Of a stretch of DNA of 64,000 nt, positions 36,811 to 47,199 are shown piece by piece (the stretch's first letter is position 1; each line of letters begins with the position of its first letter). Both the position numbers and the translations under genes were made by a program. This DNA is from Diphasiastrum complanatum (Eukaryota > Streptophyta > Lycopodiopsida > Lycopodiales > Lycopodiaceae): positions 22,504,657 to 22,568,656 of the forward strand of contig CM055094.1 in the NCBI GenBank assembly GCA_029204225.1. The letters are read 5' to 3'. The notes under the pieces were generated by a model, which was given only the letters and a program-made list of their open reading frames with translations, ran no database searches and had not been told where the DNA came from.

Positions 36811-38046
36811 CGTTGTTTTATCGTAGTTGCCATGGAACAGGAATGGGATTGTCTGGACCCACGAATACAGTAATGTTTCTGGAAGGGGAGATGGGGAATG
36901 CCATGACATCAAATTGTTATTTGTATCTATTTGTGAAATTAGAATATATCCAATTTCACAAATTCATATAGAGAAGTTAGTGATGTCATAAGGTAAACCT
37001 TAGAAACAATATACGAGCAACTCAAAATGTCAAAGGATCTAAGTCAAAACAACAATAAAAAATTCAATAAACAAAAAATCTTAGCCAAATAGCATTGCTT
37101 ATGCCTCATCAGTACCCAGGCATAAGTTGCTAACTGGGTTTCGAAAGAATCCGGATTCTCTTGGGTAGACCCAATGTTGACTAAGAAGCAAAAGACAATT
37201 AGTAAGAAGAAGAAAAAATAATAATAATTTAAATAAAATGAGATTCAAAAATAAAATTTATAAATTAAATCTAATTAAAAATAAAATAAAAACAAAACAC
37301 AAAATGAAAATAAATAAGAACTAGGATCATAATGTGTATACGAGTTACTAAAACAAAGACAAAACAATGGAAATTGATATTCAAATTCTTCAGAAGTTCA
37401 ACACTCTAATTATAGATAATGAACATATGAATTTAAAACATCAGGGCCAGGGAAAAATATCAGGATTGGGAGGAAACAAATTGGGCCAGGAGGGGGGAAA
37501 ATACATCCTTGCCTTCAGCTCCTGGGGACGTAGGGAAACTGGTGGATAATTTGGAACGCGTAACCAAACCCAAGAGTTGGGCACATAAGAACGGTGTTGC
37601 CCCGTTCCCAGGGGTGAGACCCGCAACTATGATTCAATCACACTATACACAAATTGAGCTCCTATGTGCAGTGGCACATTCCATAAGCCAGATCACAAAC
37701 TAATTAGGGTTTAGATTCTTACTCCTTTGGCAAATTCTATCCGCAATGCAAGGCCTCCGACAACAGCCCCTTGAAGGCTCTTCTTCGCAATTTCAGCGTC
37801 AGCTTGGCTCTTAAAATTGACAAACGCGTAGCTCCGGTGCGGATAAAGGGTCACATTCTCAAGCACCCCAAATTTACCAAACTTTTGCTTCAAAACAGCT
37901 TCAGATATGCTCGAAGACACATTTCCAACCCATAAATGCCTCGATGGACCTTCCCGCTCGTTCGATTTCGAAAAGGCGCCCTTGGGGTTTGTAACCCTGG
38001 TCTGTGAAACCTGCCGCTTATCGTTCATCCCAGAGCTATAATCCAT
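31880..38046 (-). CDS. FPA: FPA-like SPEN-family RNA-binding protein (five coding exons)
   Basis: Joined from five exons (38046-37723, 36442-36197, 35274-35116, 34765-33597, 33485-31880), the frame gives 1167 residues. Domains in order: RRM1 (about 36-108, LWVGNV and RSYAFVNF), RRM2 (about 114-190, LLVSGL with a weak RNP1), RRM3 (about 265-340, VLWIGF and RLYAFIQF), SPOC (about 605-760, WKWEGTIAKGG to FGVVLKFQ), then a Gln/Pro-rich tail ending in LHLAQALLQQMQQQ. This order is that of plant FPA. In Arabidopsis FPA is a nuclear protein that controls poly(A) site choice and promotes flowering through the autonomous pathway; the same RNA 3'-end role is inferred here. The Arabidopsis protein is about 900 residues, so this one is longer, mostly in the RRM3-SPOC linker and tail. 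No stop or frameshift interrupts the model. The start is the ATG at 38046; an in-frame stop lies 36 bases upstream. Confidence 0.9.
33597..34765 (-). CDS. FPA: FPA-like exon 4: RRM3, linker and SPOC start
   Basis: Acceptor TGTATAG, then ADPGLAAPGG leading to RRM3 (VLWIGF, RLYAFIQF, RFRINFSNSEIGP). A long Gly/Pro/Ser-rich linker follows, with DDGWDLPEEDFLPRDFKRAR in the middle, a motif region known from the FPA family. The SPOC domain starts at WKWEGTIAKGGTFICRARCF. The donor GTAAGT splits a Leu codon (phase 2). Confidence 0.9.
35116..35274 (-). CDS. FPA: FPA-like exon 3: Ser/Arg-rich linker
   Basis: Acceptor AAACAG, then DEKFESRSSVHEAD, a conserved-looking helix (ILRAYQVHLSMSELS) and a basic Ser-rich stretch (RGSKRSSAGSWISQNVQ). 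The donor CAG|GTTGGC is weak; it was chosen because it keeps phase 0 into exon 4 and a stop follows within eight codons. Length 159 bases. Confidence 0.7.
36197..36442 (-). CDS. FPA: FPA-like exon 2: RRM2
   Basis: Acceptor TTACAG, then AKPSRHLLVSGLCHS and the rest of RRM2, ending FGQSENSKR before donor GTGAGA. Length 246 bases, phase 0 at both ends. RNP1 (SACVDYI) lacks the usual aromatic pair. Confidence 0.88.
36443..37722 (-). other. FPA-like intron 1 (1280 bp)
   Basis: Bounded by GTAAGA and TTACAG. It contains a (CT) microsatellite at 36765-36805 on the plus strand. In Arabidopsis FPA limits its own expression through a poly(A) site in intron 1; I saw no clear AATAAA on the coding strand here, which neither proves nor excludes that. 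Confidence 0.8.
36765..36805. repeat. Microsatellite (CT)20 in intron 1
   Basis: About 40 bases of uninterrupted CT repeat on the plus strand (GA on the coding strand of the gene). Leu-Ser reading frames over it are artefacts. Confidence 0.95.
37723..38046 (-). CDS. FPA: FPA-like exon 1: N-terminus and RRM1
   Basis: It encodes MDYSSGMNDKRQ, a basic stretch, then RRM1 with RNP2 LWVGNV and RNP1 RSYAFVNF, ending LRIEFAKG. The donor GTAAGA begins at 37722. Length 324 bases, phase 0. A possible acceptor (TTTTAG then CAG) just upstream of the ATG hints at an intron in the 5' UTR. Confidence 0.9.
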
Positions 38047-38760
38047 CAAACCCCCTTTTCTCACAGGAGTAGATACCTGCTAAAACACAGCGCCACCTCT
38101 TCCTTTAACCTCTATCTCTCATATTACAGTTTCGGACATTATTTACCGTCGCTGCCGAAGAAAAAAAAAGCTCAACTATTTCCTATTAGAACTTACTAAA
38201 AGAGGGATGCAGAAGATGTAATGTGCATGGAAAAGGATTTAAAGGTAATCGGAATATGTACCTTTGGAAAATTTTCAAGATTAAAAGACTCCAGCTTGCG
38301 CTGCATGCTGGTCACTCTTGCTCGCTTGGTCGATTTATGACTATGCGCCTAACCCTAAAACGCAAGCACATTCAACAGCCTTGCAGCCTGCGCTGCTGCA
38401 CACAAGCCATCATATCAACTGCAAAAACAAAAAACCGCAGACCACAACACGCCAGGATCTAAGACGAGCTCATGCTGCCGCTCTTGCTGCTGCTGCTTCT
38501 GTTGCTGATGCTGATGAATTTTACCCTAACCGCAGGCTGGACGCCATAGCTGCGAGAGGAGAGGAGAGGAGAGGAGAGTGTTGGGATCTTACCAGCACGA
38601 GTAGAAACAAAAAGGGTGAGCCCCCGTCGCTGGAATTTGCGCTACTCGCTAGGATTCTGCCACGTGTCATCTCGTTTTGTTACATGCGCTGTAAAGATGA
38701 CACGTCACCTTTGCTATGCATCCAGCTGCCAGGTCCAATTCGTTTTCCAAATTAGGTAAG
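38047..38760 (-). promoter_or_regulatory. 5' UTR and promoter region of the FPA-like gene
   Basis: Upstream of the ATG lies a possible 5' UTR intron acceptor (about 38085) and a five-fold GGAGA/TCTCC tract at 38554-38578, CT-rich on the coding strand as in many plant 5' leaders. Two ACGT-core boxes follow: GCCACGTGTCAT (38659-38670, G-box) and GATGACACGTCA (38696-38707). They share GATGACACGT in opposite orientation, the kind of site bound by bZIP factors. The transcription start is not identified; plus-strand ORFs here are not supported. Confidence 0.5.
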
Positions 38761-38974
38761 TGAGATATTTCGGGCCACTAGGACTTTTTTTTTTTGCAAA
38801 CCTAGGAAGAGTTTGTGATAGTGGGTTGTAGGTACCTACATTTGTTGTTGGTCGGGTATTGATTTATTTATTTATTTTTTATCCGATTATTGATGGGGAT
38901 TTTTTTTAAGAATCGGCTTCTATGTAGAGTGGATGGGCATTCCTGGATTGAGGTTAAGAATCAAACCGTCCTGT

Positions 38975-39175
38975 GAAGGAGTTATAACCAACGTTGGGCG
39001 GGTACTGATATTTTTAATACCAGCGGTCCTGGTATTATACTTTTTTAAAAAAATTTGATACCAGTCGAATATTAGTATCATCATGTTTTTAAATTGGTGG
39101 CTAGTATCAACCGACCTAGGTATTGCAAGGGTGATACCAGCCGAGTATAAACCCGTGTTTGAGTATGTAATTTTT
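38975..39175 (+). repeat. GGTATCAG-rich repeat, left arm of an inverted pair
   Basis: It starts GTTATAACCAACGTTGGGCGGG and continues with several TAGTATC, GATACCAG and GGTAT words. The reverse complement of the same pattern is at 42690-42877. No coding sequence. Confidence 0.65.
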
Positions 39176-40735
39176 TTTCTAAAATTAGCCATTTTATAAA
39201 GGGTGGTATGCATTTAATAAAAAACATGACCTTTTTAAATGTAATATGCATTTGATTTTATAGGCCACTACTTTGTTGGTGCCCACCAATCTCTTTGGGA
39301 CACCATGAATAACACGATGTGGTATTATATCACAAAGGCCTTGCCATGTCATAATAGCATGAATCTTAAAATTTTAGGATTTGTGATAAATTATTTTGTA
39401 ATTTCAAATTTTGGATAGTAGTTTGTTGTAAGTTTTTAACACACATTTGAATGTTAGATGAGATCTATTATATTTGTTGTTATTTATTTTAAGACTCAAT
39501 TTATTATAAGTTTTGTACAAAGTTGTTTTTTAGAGAAAGACGTTGAATCCATTCTTGTGCTTGTTGGCTTTTTCAAACAATGGCCTAAAGTTTGAATCAA
39601 TTGAAATCCTAATTAAAAAGGATAAATTTGTTATATGACTTTATTATATTTTGAGCATTTTGGCCCATGAGTTGTTGAAGAGCCCAGATAAATTATCTTG
39701 TTTTAGGATAATCCTTGATTCTTTCTTTGTACTTTGCAATTTTTTTGGAATTTCTTCCATGTTTTTGTATGAAATCTTCAACAAATATTTCTTACTCACT
39801 CAAATTGCTTAGTGGAATCATTATTGTGTTTTTTGCTTCGTTTACTAGTTGATGATATTCATTTGTTTTTATGTACTTTCTCAAGTAATAAATGATGTTG
39901 TTGTTTGAATATAGTTGTGAGTCTTGATGGACCTGCTTAAATTTGTTAACAATCGATATTTGTGACAAGTAGTGAAATTGATTTATTAGAGAGTAGATTT
40001 TGTTTCATTGTTTATGTCCATTTGTATCGCTGTCGTTTTCTGTTGTTTGACGAGATACGCAATTCTATGGTTGTTCTTGGTTCTTCTCAAGGATATACTT
40101 CTACTTTGTTGTCAGTATTTGTTTGTACAATCACGATTTTCATTGTTCCAATTGGATTGATGCATGTCACAATTTCTCGAATTGTTGTTGTTGAATCCGT
40201 GTCTACTAACTTATAATTCATGCATTTTCAAAACCAAAACAAACAAAAGCTGTCATATTGTATTGGCGATTGATTGTCATTGTTGGTAAAAAGTTTTATG
40301 TATGTTTCGAATGATGTGATTTGCTCATATTGGATTTTAAAAATTGGATCATTTTTGTACCATTTTTTTTTTCAAATTGTAGCATTACAATCATTTTCTC
40401 TTAAACTTAGCAAAAAGCATTGCACAACATTTGCTCGAATGTTTAACGGAATATGATGATTTAATAGAAATGAAAAGACGTTGAAAATGTTATGATTGAC
40501 TTCATAAATATATAAAAATTCAGGATCTATATAGTCTCTTGGTCCATAGCCATTTGTGCAAATGTTGTTGGGTCATTGAGGTTGTAAAAAATAAAATACT
40601 ATGCTTCTCAACCTAAGAAGAAAATAACAAAAACTTGACAATTGAATTGACTATAACGATAATCTTGTTTAATTCGATATTTGCTTTGATCTACTAGGAC
40701 TAAATCGTCTATTTTACGTTGCACAATGTTCATGA
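39176..40735. other. AT-rich intergenic DNA
   Basis: T-rich, with short ORFs lacking known motifs. I see no LTR or gene here. Confidence 0.45.
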
Positions 40736-40985
40736 TTAATATTCACAATATTCACGATCACTATTCACAACATTCACGATGAAAATCTCAGAATCTCAGT
40801 TTCTCAAAATCTCAGTTTCAGTTTTTCAATTTTTCAAAATCTTAGTTTCTCAGAATCTCAATTTCTCATAATCTTAGTTTCTCAAAATCCTAGTTTCTCA
40901 GTTTCTCAAAATCTCAGTTTCTTAGTTTCTCAGAATCTCAGTTTCTCAAAATCTTAGTTTTTTAGTTTCTCAATATTCGCAATTT
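40736..40985. repeat. TTTCTCA(AAATCTCAG) minisatellite
   Basis: First come four variants of ATTCACRATAT/TATTCACAAC (40740-40780). Then about 200 bases are made only of TTTCTCAG and TTTCTCAAAATCTCAG-type units with scattered substitutions, including TCTTAG and TCTCAA. Confidence 0.9.
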
Positions 40986-42240
40986 CAACTATCACAAATC
41001 ATCAATAAAATAATCTTCAGGACGCATCTCTGAAAATTCGATCACTTCTTTATCCATATGGAAGACATTGTCTATATGTCCTGCAAAACAAAACACAATC
41101 GCAAAATTCTAATTTGATAGAGATCAGTTCTTATTGGTGAAAACTTATTGATGAATTATATATGTTACAAAAGGTGTAATAACTACAATTTCATATTTCA
41201 CGTAAAAACAAAGCAAAACAAAATGCAATATATGAGCTTTGACAATATTTGATACTATTTGCTAATGACACAATGAAGCTGCTAAGAGATGGATAAAGAT
41301 AAAGTTCAACTTAGTGAAACTTTTTCAATGTAAATTTTGAATTGCAAAGTTGGCCTTTTTTGTTATTTTATCTTTTTGCCGGCAAAATCTGTGGAATGCA
41401 AAATCTTCACTTCTGCATCTGATCTTCTTATAGCGTTGATCTTATTTATTGTAATAGTTCTTGTATACTATGTTATACATTAACAAAAGTGATTGACTAC
41501 TTAGTTAGTTACGCAGTCATTCTGTTATTGTCGTATCAGATAAGCTCGTTGTTAGGACGTGTTGGAACTTGGAAGGGTAGCCATAGAATTTTCACACTTT
41601 TCAGAATAGCTACGATCCAAATAGCAATCACGTGGGTATTGATATAAATACCATTTCCCTTGAGGCTTTATATGAAAAGTGACAATAACATCAACCACGG
41701 ATAGAGTACGATGCCAATATGACCCTGCTAGATATATATCCACAGGCCTTGATCTGGCACTTTCGTGAAATCCAAGGTTTGTAAGACAAATAAAAACAAG
41801 AATGAGTTTTGGCCACAACATCAATGAGGGCACTCATCCAACATCAGTGAGTGTTTGCATGCAACGATATATATGCCTCCCCAAGCTGTAGAGGCCACTT
41901 TGTCGATCTGGACATCGTTTCAGATAGAAACAATTTGATTTTTGGAAGAACAAGAACAATCACCTACCAGTTGCATATTACTACACAAAATCACCTACCA
42001 GTTGCATATTACTACGCTTACATGTTATATACTTTCTTAAGTTGATGTCCATTTTCTATGGTTCTTACATCTAATATCAAACTCCTGTTCAAATCCTGAT
42101 TCCGGACTCCTGAGGATCTTCAAGTCATTATAAAAGTGAATGAAAGATGGATAGAAAAATACAACACACCTTGCATGCAGTACGAGTTTGAGATGTTGCT
42201 ATTCATTCGAACCTGCTGCTCCTATTCATTCAGGATGTTG

Positions 42241-42241
<1 letters not shown>
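40986..42241. other. Intergenic DNA without recognised gene
   Basis: Short ORFs only. One local direct repeat: ATCACCTACCAGTTGCATAT with TACTAC occurs twice near 41960 and 41990. Confidence 0.45.

Positions 42242-42309
<68 letters not shown>
42242..42309. repeat. Compound microsatellite (AT)22(GA)12
   Basis: AT repeats 42242-42285 pass directly into GA repeats to 42309. Confidence 0.97.
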
Positions 42310-42689
42310 ACAAATAATATGAATTGTAAAGACTAGCGTGTACAAATAGAGGACGGGGCCTAAACATTTTGCTTTTTGATTCATGCATTCACTTATCTCT
42401 AAGCTCTTGCTTTTGCTTTTATGGCTCATGCAAAGAAACAAGGCAATTCTTTGTCATTCACCAAATGTCTTTTACTATTTTTTATTTGTATGCATACATG
42501 ATTAGCATGTGAAATAGTTTGACCTTTAATTAAGGTCTAAACTTAAATAAAAAATATGGGCCACCATCGCAAATTGCCTTTAATGTTGACCTTTTTTCTA
42601 ACTCCATTGACCAACCTCACCACATAGTATTGCCTTTACAAGGCAAGGCCAATATTTGTCATATATGTAAATTTTGGAAACTAACTAAA

Positions 42690-42877
42690 AATGGATACTA
42701 TATTGATACCATGTTCAATTTGAATTTTTTGCCCCTAATCCAGGTATCGATATGGCATTGACGGGTATCAACCATAGTATCTCATATATCGGGCGGGTAT
42801 GTTCTATGATATCAGTGTTGATAACATTGCTGATACCACCCGGGCACCTATATGCCCACCCAACACTGGTTATAACC
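42690..42877 (-). repeat. GGTATCAG-rich repeat, right arm of an inverted pair
   Basis: Read on the minus strand it starts GGTTATAACCAGTGTTGGG, matching the start of the repeat at 38981, and then shows GGTGGTATCAGC and several GATAC/GTATC words. Confidence 0.65.
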
Positions 42878-43399
42878 TCGATATGAATTCACCCTATAGT
42901 GAATCTAAAAAAATCAAAATTTTCTTACAAGAAGGGAATAACTAATAGTAATCCATCAAGGTCATAAGTGTGTTTTTGGCCCTGCCTTATAGGCAGGTAG
43001 GTACACATTAATAACAAAAATAATTGACATGATTGTGTTTTCTTTTTTCTTTTTCAATTTTTTTAATAATTACTTTTTCAAAAATGTGTGATTTTTTTTT
43101 TTTTGAAAGTAAGCAGTCAAGAATTGTATTAATGAATAATGTGTACACTATAGATCCTGAGAGAGGTAAGAAAGCCTGAGCCTCTCTACTGAACACAAAA
43201 ACTAGCCTCTGATTTCAGAGAGGGCATTCAACTGACTATTCTGCTAAGACTTTTTCTTTTCAAACTTCTTTAAAACTGACCCTAGATAACTATGTAGCAT
43301 GCCCAAAAGATCAACAAGTAGGAGCTTAACACTTATTAAGGAGCCAAAAATCTAAGTATATCAAAGTTTCCACGTAGACCATAACATAGAAGCACGACA
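42878..43399. other. Intergenic DNA, T- and A-runs
   Basis: No gene found. Long A and T runs at 43080-43105. Confidence 0.4.
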
Positions 43400-44078
43400 T
43401 GAAGAAACTAAATGTTTCTAACAACAAAGCCTTGTTAGCTTTCGAGTTCGAGTCTACAGAACTAGAAGGGAGCTGCCCACAAGCAAAATCCGCCCCAGAC
43501 CATAACCGCCATATAACGGTTTTACCCGAAGGAGCTCAAAAACGAAGGTTAGATGTTCGCGACGACCGAACAAGCTCGAAGACAAAGGTCAGATGTTCGA
43601 CGACTGGAGGAGCTCGATGAAGAAGTTCAGATGTTCGAAGACCGAAGGAGCTCAAAGGCAAAGGCGAAGCCCGAATAGAACACGAAGCTGAACAACACCT
43701 GAAAATAAAAAGGTGGTGGATCTTCACGCTCCAAATACGCTACTAAGCGAGACGATCTGACATTATTAGAGACATAGCTTCTCTTGCGTCGATGCGTTGT
43801 GTGGGTTTGTCACAACAGCGCTCTTACAAAAGGATCATTGATAATACAGTGGCTTAAATGTACATGTAGTTTTATCTTGAATGATCTCGAATGCTTGGAT
43901 GTCTTATTGTTGTCTATACATGTTCAGCTGTTTATTCTTTATTCTGCACACTAGTTCATCTTTGTCGAATGCTTAAACGAATTATAACGTAGGTCAACAG
44001 TGTCTATCTACACTCTGGAGGATTGTAGCCGGCAGGCAGAATTGAACTCCATCCGGGTTTCAAAACAACACACAATAG
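43400..44078 (+). repeat. LTR-like segment ending at a PBS, with minisatellite
   Basis: It ends ACAACACACAATAG directly before TGGTATTAGAGC. Between 43526 and 43670 about four degenerate units of 37-40 bp repeat the words GACCGAAGGAGCTC and AAGGTCAGATGTTCGA. The start of the LTR could not be defined, and no second copy exists in the window. To its right only a short leader remains before the LINE. Confidence 0.5.
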
Positions 44079-44090
44079 TGGTATTAGAGC
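44079..44090 (+). other. Primer binding site, initiator-Met tRNA type
   Basis: TGGTATTAGAGC differs by one base from the canonical TGGTATCAGAGC and follows an LTR-like segment on the plus strand. Confidence 0.65.
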
Positions 44091-44149
44091 TGTAGAGATT
44101 CATTTAAGAAAGCAAACACGAATTATTTCATGTTTCGTGCTCGAACCCT

Positions 44150-46297
44150 ACATCATTCTGCCCTCCTGTTTTTTTTTCATTCTCAACATGACAAACTAAC
44201 CAAATCAAAGAGTCTACTTTGCTACAAGTACCAAGGAGCCATGCATGCTCATATACAAAAGACAAACCTACAAATCTAGATACATCTAGAAATAAGGACT
44301 TCAAAAGTTTGTTTTTCTCACAGAAGAGAAAGGTTTGTTGGAGACTATCTCTTGAGTTGTTGCACCTGTCCCCATCAGAGTAACTCCAATTCAGGGTTAT
44401 CCTCCCTGTCCATATGGCCCTATGGGCATCCTCCACGATAAAATAGATACCTTCGAGTCAACAAACCCTCTCCCAATATCCCTAAAGCAGGTCACCCAAT
44501 CCGAGTGGGCGGTCCCAGCTAAGAGTCCACCTTTTCTATTGAGTTTGTCCACTAGCTCTCCTAGAATCTTATCCACACATGGGGGTTTAGACGTAGCTTT
44601 TGTTCTCCCATCCCAAAGAAACCAGCCCACTTCCGGTCTTCTTCTTTGCTCATCCCCTTTTAGTTTTCCATCTTGTAGGCCTTCCATCTATCCTAGAGAA
44701 GTCCACACTCAAGGGCCTTTAGCTGGCAAGTGTTCTTGATTTTCCTCCTTTTCCTCCATTTGCCTTTTTCCCAATCCCACAGATCTCCCCAATGAGTTAT
44801 TCTCTTGCGTGACATTTTCTTGGCAACCTTTGCTTCCCTATCCCCCAAGGTCAAGTGGCCTCTGACTGACCAGTAACTAAGTTCCAAGAGCCCCCCTTCC
44901 TATCTCATATCCTTCTCTCTCCACAACAACCTCTGACCCACCTTACTCCATCCCTGCCACATGGCTCTGAATAAGTCACTACCCTTGCCTCTAAAGTGCC
45001 AGCAGTCTGAGATTAGGAGGTCCCAAAGTCTCCAACTCTTCCAACTAGGGACATGAGTTTGACCCCAAGTTCCTAGCTGCCTCCTGTAGAAGAATAGCCC
45101 ATGCGTGGTTTGAGGCTGTCCTGATAAGCCAACTTGCCATACTCCTTGCAGCCAGGAATCTCACATCTTGGAGGCTCAACCCACCAAATTTCTTAGTAAG
45201 TAAACATGTACTCCAAGCCACTACCACAAAACCCCTCTTCTCGAAATCCGAGGACCATAAAAAATCCTGCACATTGCCTCAAACCGATGGAGGTCTACAT
45301 CCGAAGGATGCCAACATACTAAGAAATAATTTACTTTGGAGATCACCAAGTGTTTGAGAACTAGTGCTCTACCAGCCATATTTGCCTGTAAATTTCTCCA
45401 TCTATCCAAGGAAGTGCCTATTTTTTCCACAACCCTTTTCCATCGAGCATGCATGGGAATACCGAAGAATCTGAAAATAGCCCTCTCATGTGACCTTGTG
45501 CATCCTCTCTGCTGAAGTAAAGTTGGGGACTCCCGTGCACTAACTCTGAAGGCTATTTTGGAGTGACTAACCCTCTCCCTCGAGGCTAAGCAAAACAAAT
45601 CCAGACACTGAAAGTCTCCTCCAATGAGCTCTCATCATTCCTAGTGATAATGTTCAGGTCATTCACAAAGGCCTGATGGTAGAGAGTGTGGCCCTTTGAA
45701 ATCTTTATGGGTTGGATTCTCCCTTCCTCAATCCTAGATTTGATCAAGTAGCCCGAGGCTTCTGATGCAAGCACAAAAAAGTAGAAACCAAGAGGGCATC
45801 CCTGGCGAATTGACCTTCCAAGATCAAAGGCATCCATTAGTCTATCGTTCGATATAACTCTAGCAAAAGACTTCTTTAACAACTAAAGAATGACCTTGAT
45901 GAAGTTGGGCCCAAATCCCAAACTCTTGAGCACTGCTGTAACGAAGCCCCACTCCATCCTATCATATGCCTTATCTAGGTCAACCTTGAGGAAGATGAAG
46001 TCCTGCCTTGTTCGTTCCGCATGGTTCATCCCTTTCCACATGGAGATAATGACTTCCTAGATATGTCTCCTAGCCACACAACCTTTTTGTTCCTTTTTAA
46101 TCCAGTTGGCCATTTTGCTCTTCATCCTACTAACCATAGCCTTAGCTAGAATCTTGTGCCCTATAGTGAGCATAGAGATTGGTCTCCAATTTTTGAGTTC
46201 CTTTCTAGGCCCCTTCTTGTGGATCAACTTGATGATACCTTGTGTTTATGATCCTTGGGAGTGCTCCCTTATTCAATGATTCTTCCCATACCCTTAG
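44150..46297 (-). pseudogene. LINE ORF2: reverse transcriptase and C-terminal part
   Basis: In shifting frames the minus strand gives, in order: IKLIHKKGPRKELKNWRPIS, then LTIGHKILAKAMVSR, FLKVDLDKAYDRMEW (first catalytic Asp of RT), GFGPNFIKV, DLGRSIRQGCPLGFYFFVLA, AFVNDLNIITRN (the FADD box altered to FVND), then LASRERVSHSKIAF, WRNLQANMAGRALVLKHLVIS and LLTKKFGGLSLQDVRFLAAR. This is the order of plant L1-type LINE ORF2. The last part (44128-44690) matches the variable C-terminal region. Frameshifts, stops and the altered active site show it is dead. Its endonuclease half lies at 51107-52107, across an inserted copia element. Confidence 0.9.
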
Positions 46298-47120
46298 TGT
46301 TGGAGTTAATCTTACTCCTACTCATCCTAACTGCCCTCCGCTTCACTCAAGGAAATCACTCTCTCACCACAGTCTGCAAAATGATCCATTTTCACCCACA
46401 GTTTGCAGAAATACACGCAAAGTTCAAGGCACCACAAGATATCATAAGGAACCACCCGAGTCTAGCCTGCGGTCACAATGTGAAGTGGACGAACCGCAAG
46501 AGAACTGAAAGAATACCGCAAGTCATCACTTGTGGTCAGCGTGCGAAGTGGACAAACTGTAGCTTACGAAGAGGACTAATCGAAGGAACACCGCAAGTCA
46601 ACGATTGTGGTCAATCGTTGATATTGCGGTGTGGTCGTTGCGACCGCACCGCAATATCATGCTCCCGCACACATGCGAAGGAGATTTTGTACAACCTGTT
46701 TACATCTTCATGCTCCGCCAATAATCGATCTACAGATCTACTACGACAACTGTTAATGACCTTTTAAACTGTGTAATCAGAATAACATGAGATTATGCAA
46801 CAGCTACATAAGGAAATGAGCGAGTGGAGACAAAACATGAGAAGAGATCCAAGAGATCAATCTCCGAGATAGAGATCAAACAACCAAAATTGATTTTCCA
46901 GTACTCCTCAGAGTTAGAGATCTTATAGAGAGAGTAAAACTATTCAAAACTATAACAATTACTTGTTTCCGTAAGTAGGATCACGTGCTTTGCACGATTG
47001 TCTTGTGATCTAATAATTGCTATTACAACATTTGTTATACATAATCGCTATTGTTCTTATTAGTTGTATTCATGCTTGAATGTCTCTTACTCTTTCTCCT
47101 CTACTGCCAATAACTCTACA
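46298..47120 (+). repeat. 5' LTR of copia element C
   Basis: It starts TGTTGGAGTTAATC and ends ACTCTACA. It matches 50314 to about 51092 (3' LTR) at many positions, with visible substitutions and an indel around 46600-46660. A 10 bp perfect stem (46598-46621) is followed by a 17 bp stem with one mismatch (46621-46657). No canonical PBS follows at 47121. Confidence 0.8.
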
Positions 47121-47199
47121 AATGAAGAAATGTATGGTTGTCATAGATGCTTAATTGATTCACATTTCTTTATATTAGAATATCAGTAATAGAGAATAG

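Noticed and set aside
38047..38064. Upstream start giving MRKGGL before MDYSS
   Set aside because: The codon at 38064 is GTG, not ATG. The first ATG in frame is at 38046.
38223..38755. Plus-strand ORFs of 79 and 145 residues upstream of the FPA-like gene
   Set aside because: No domain; the Ala-rich part comes from GCTGCTGCT repeats in the presumed leader or promoter. A divergent gene is not supported.
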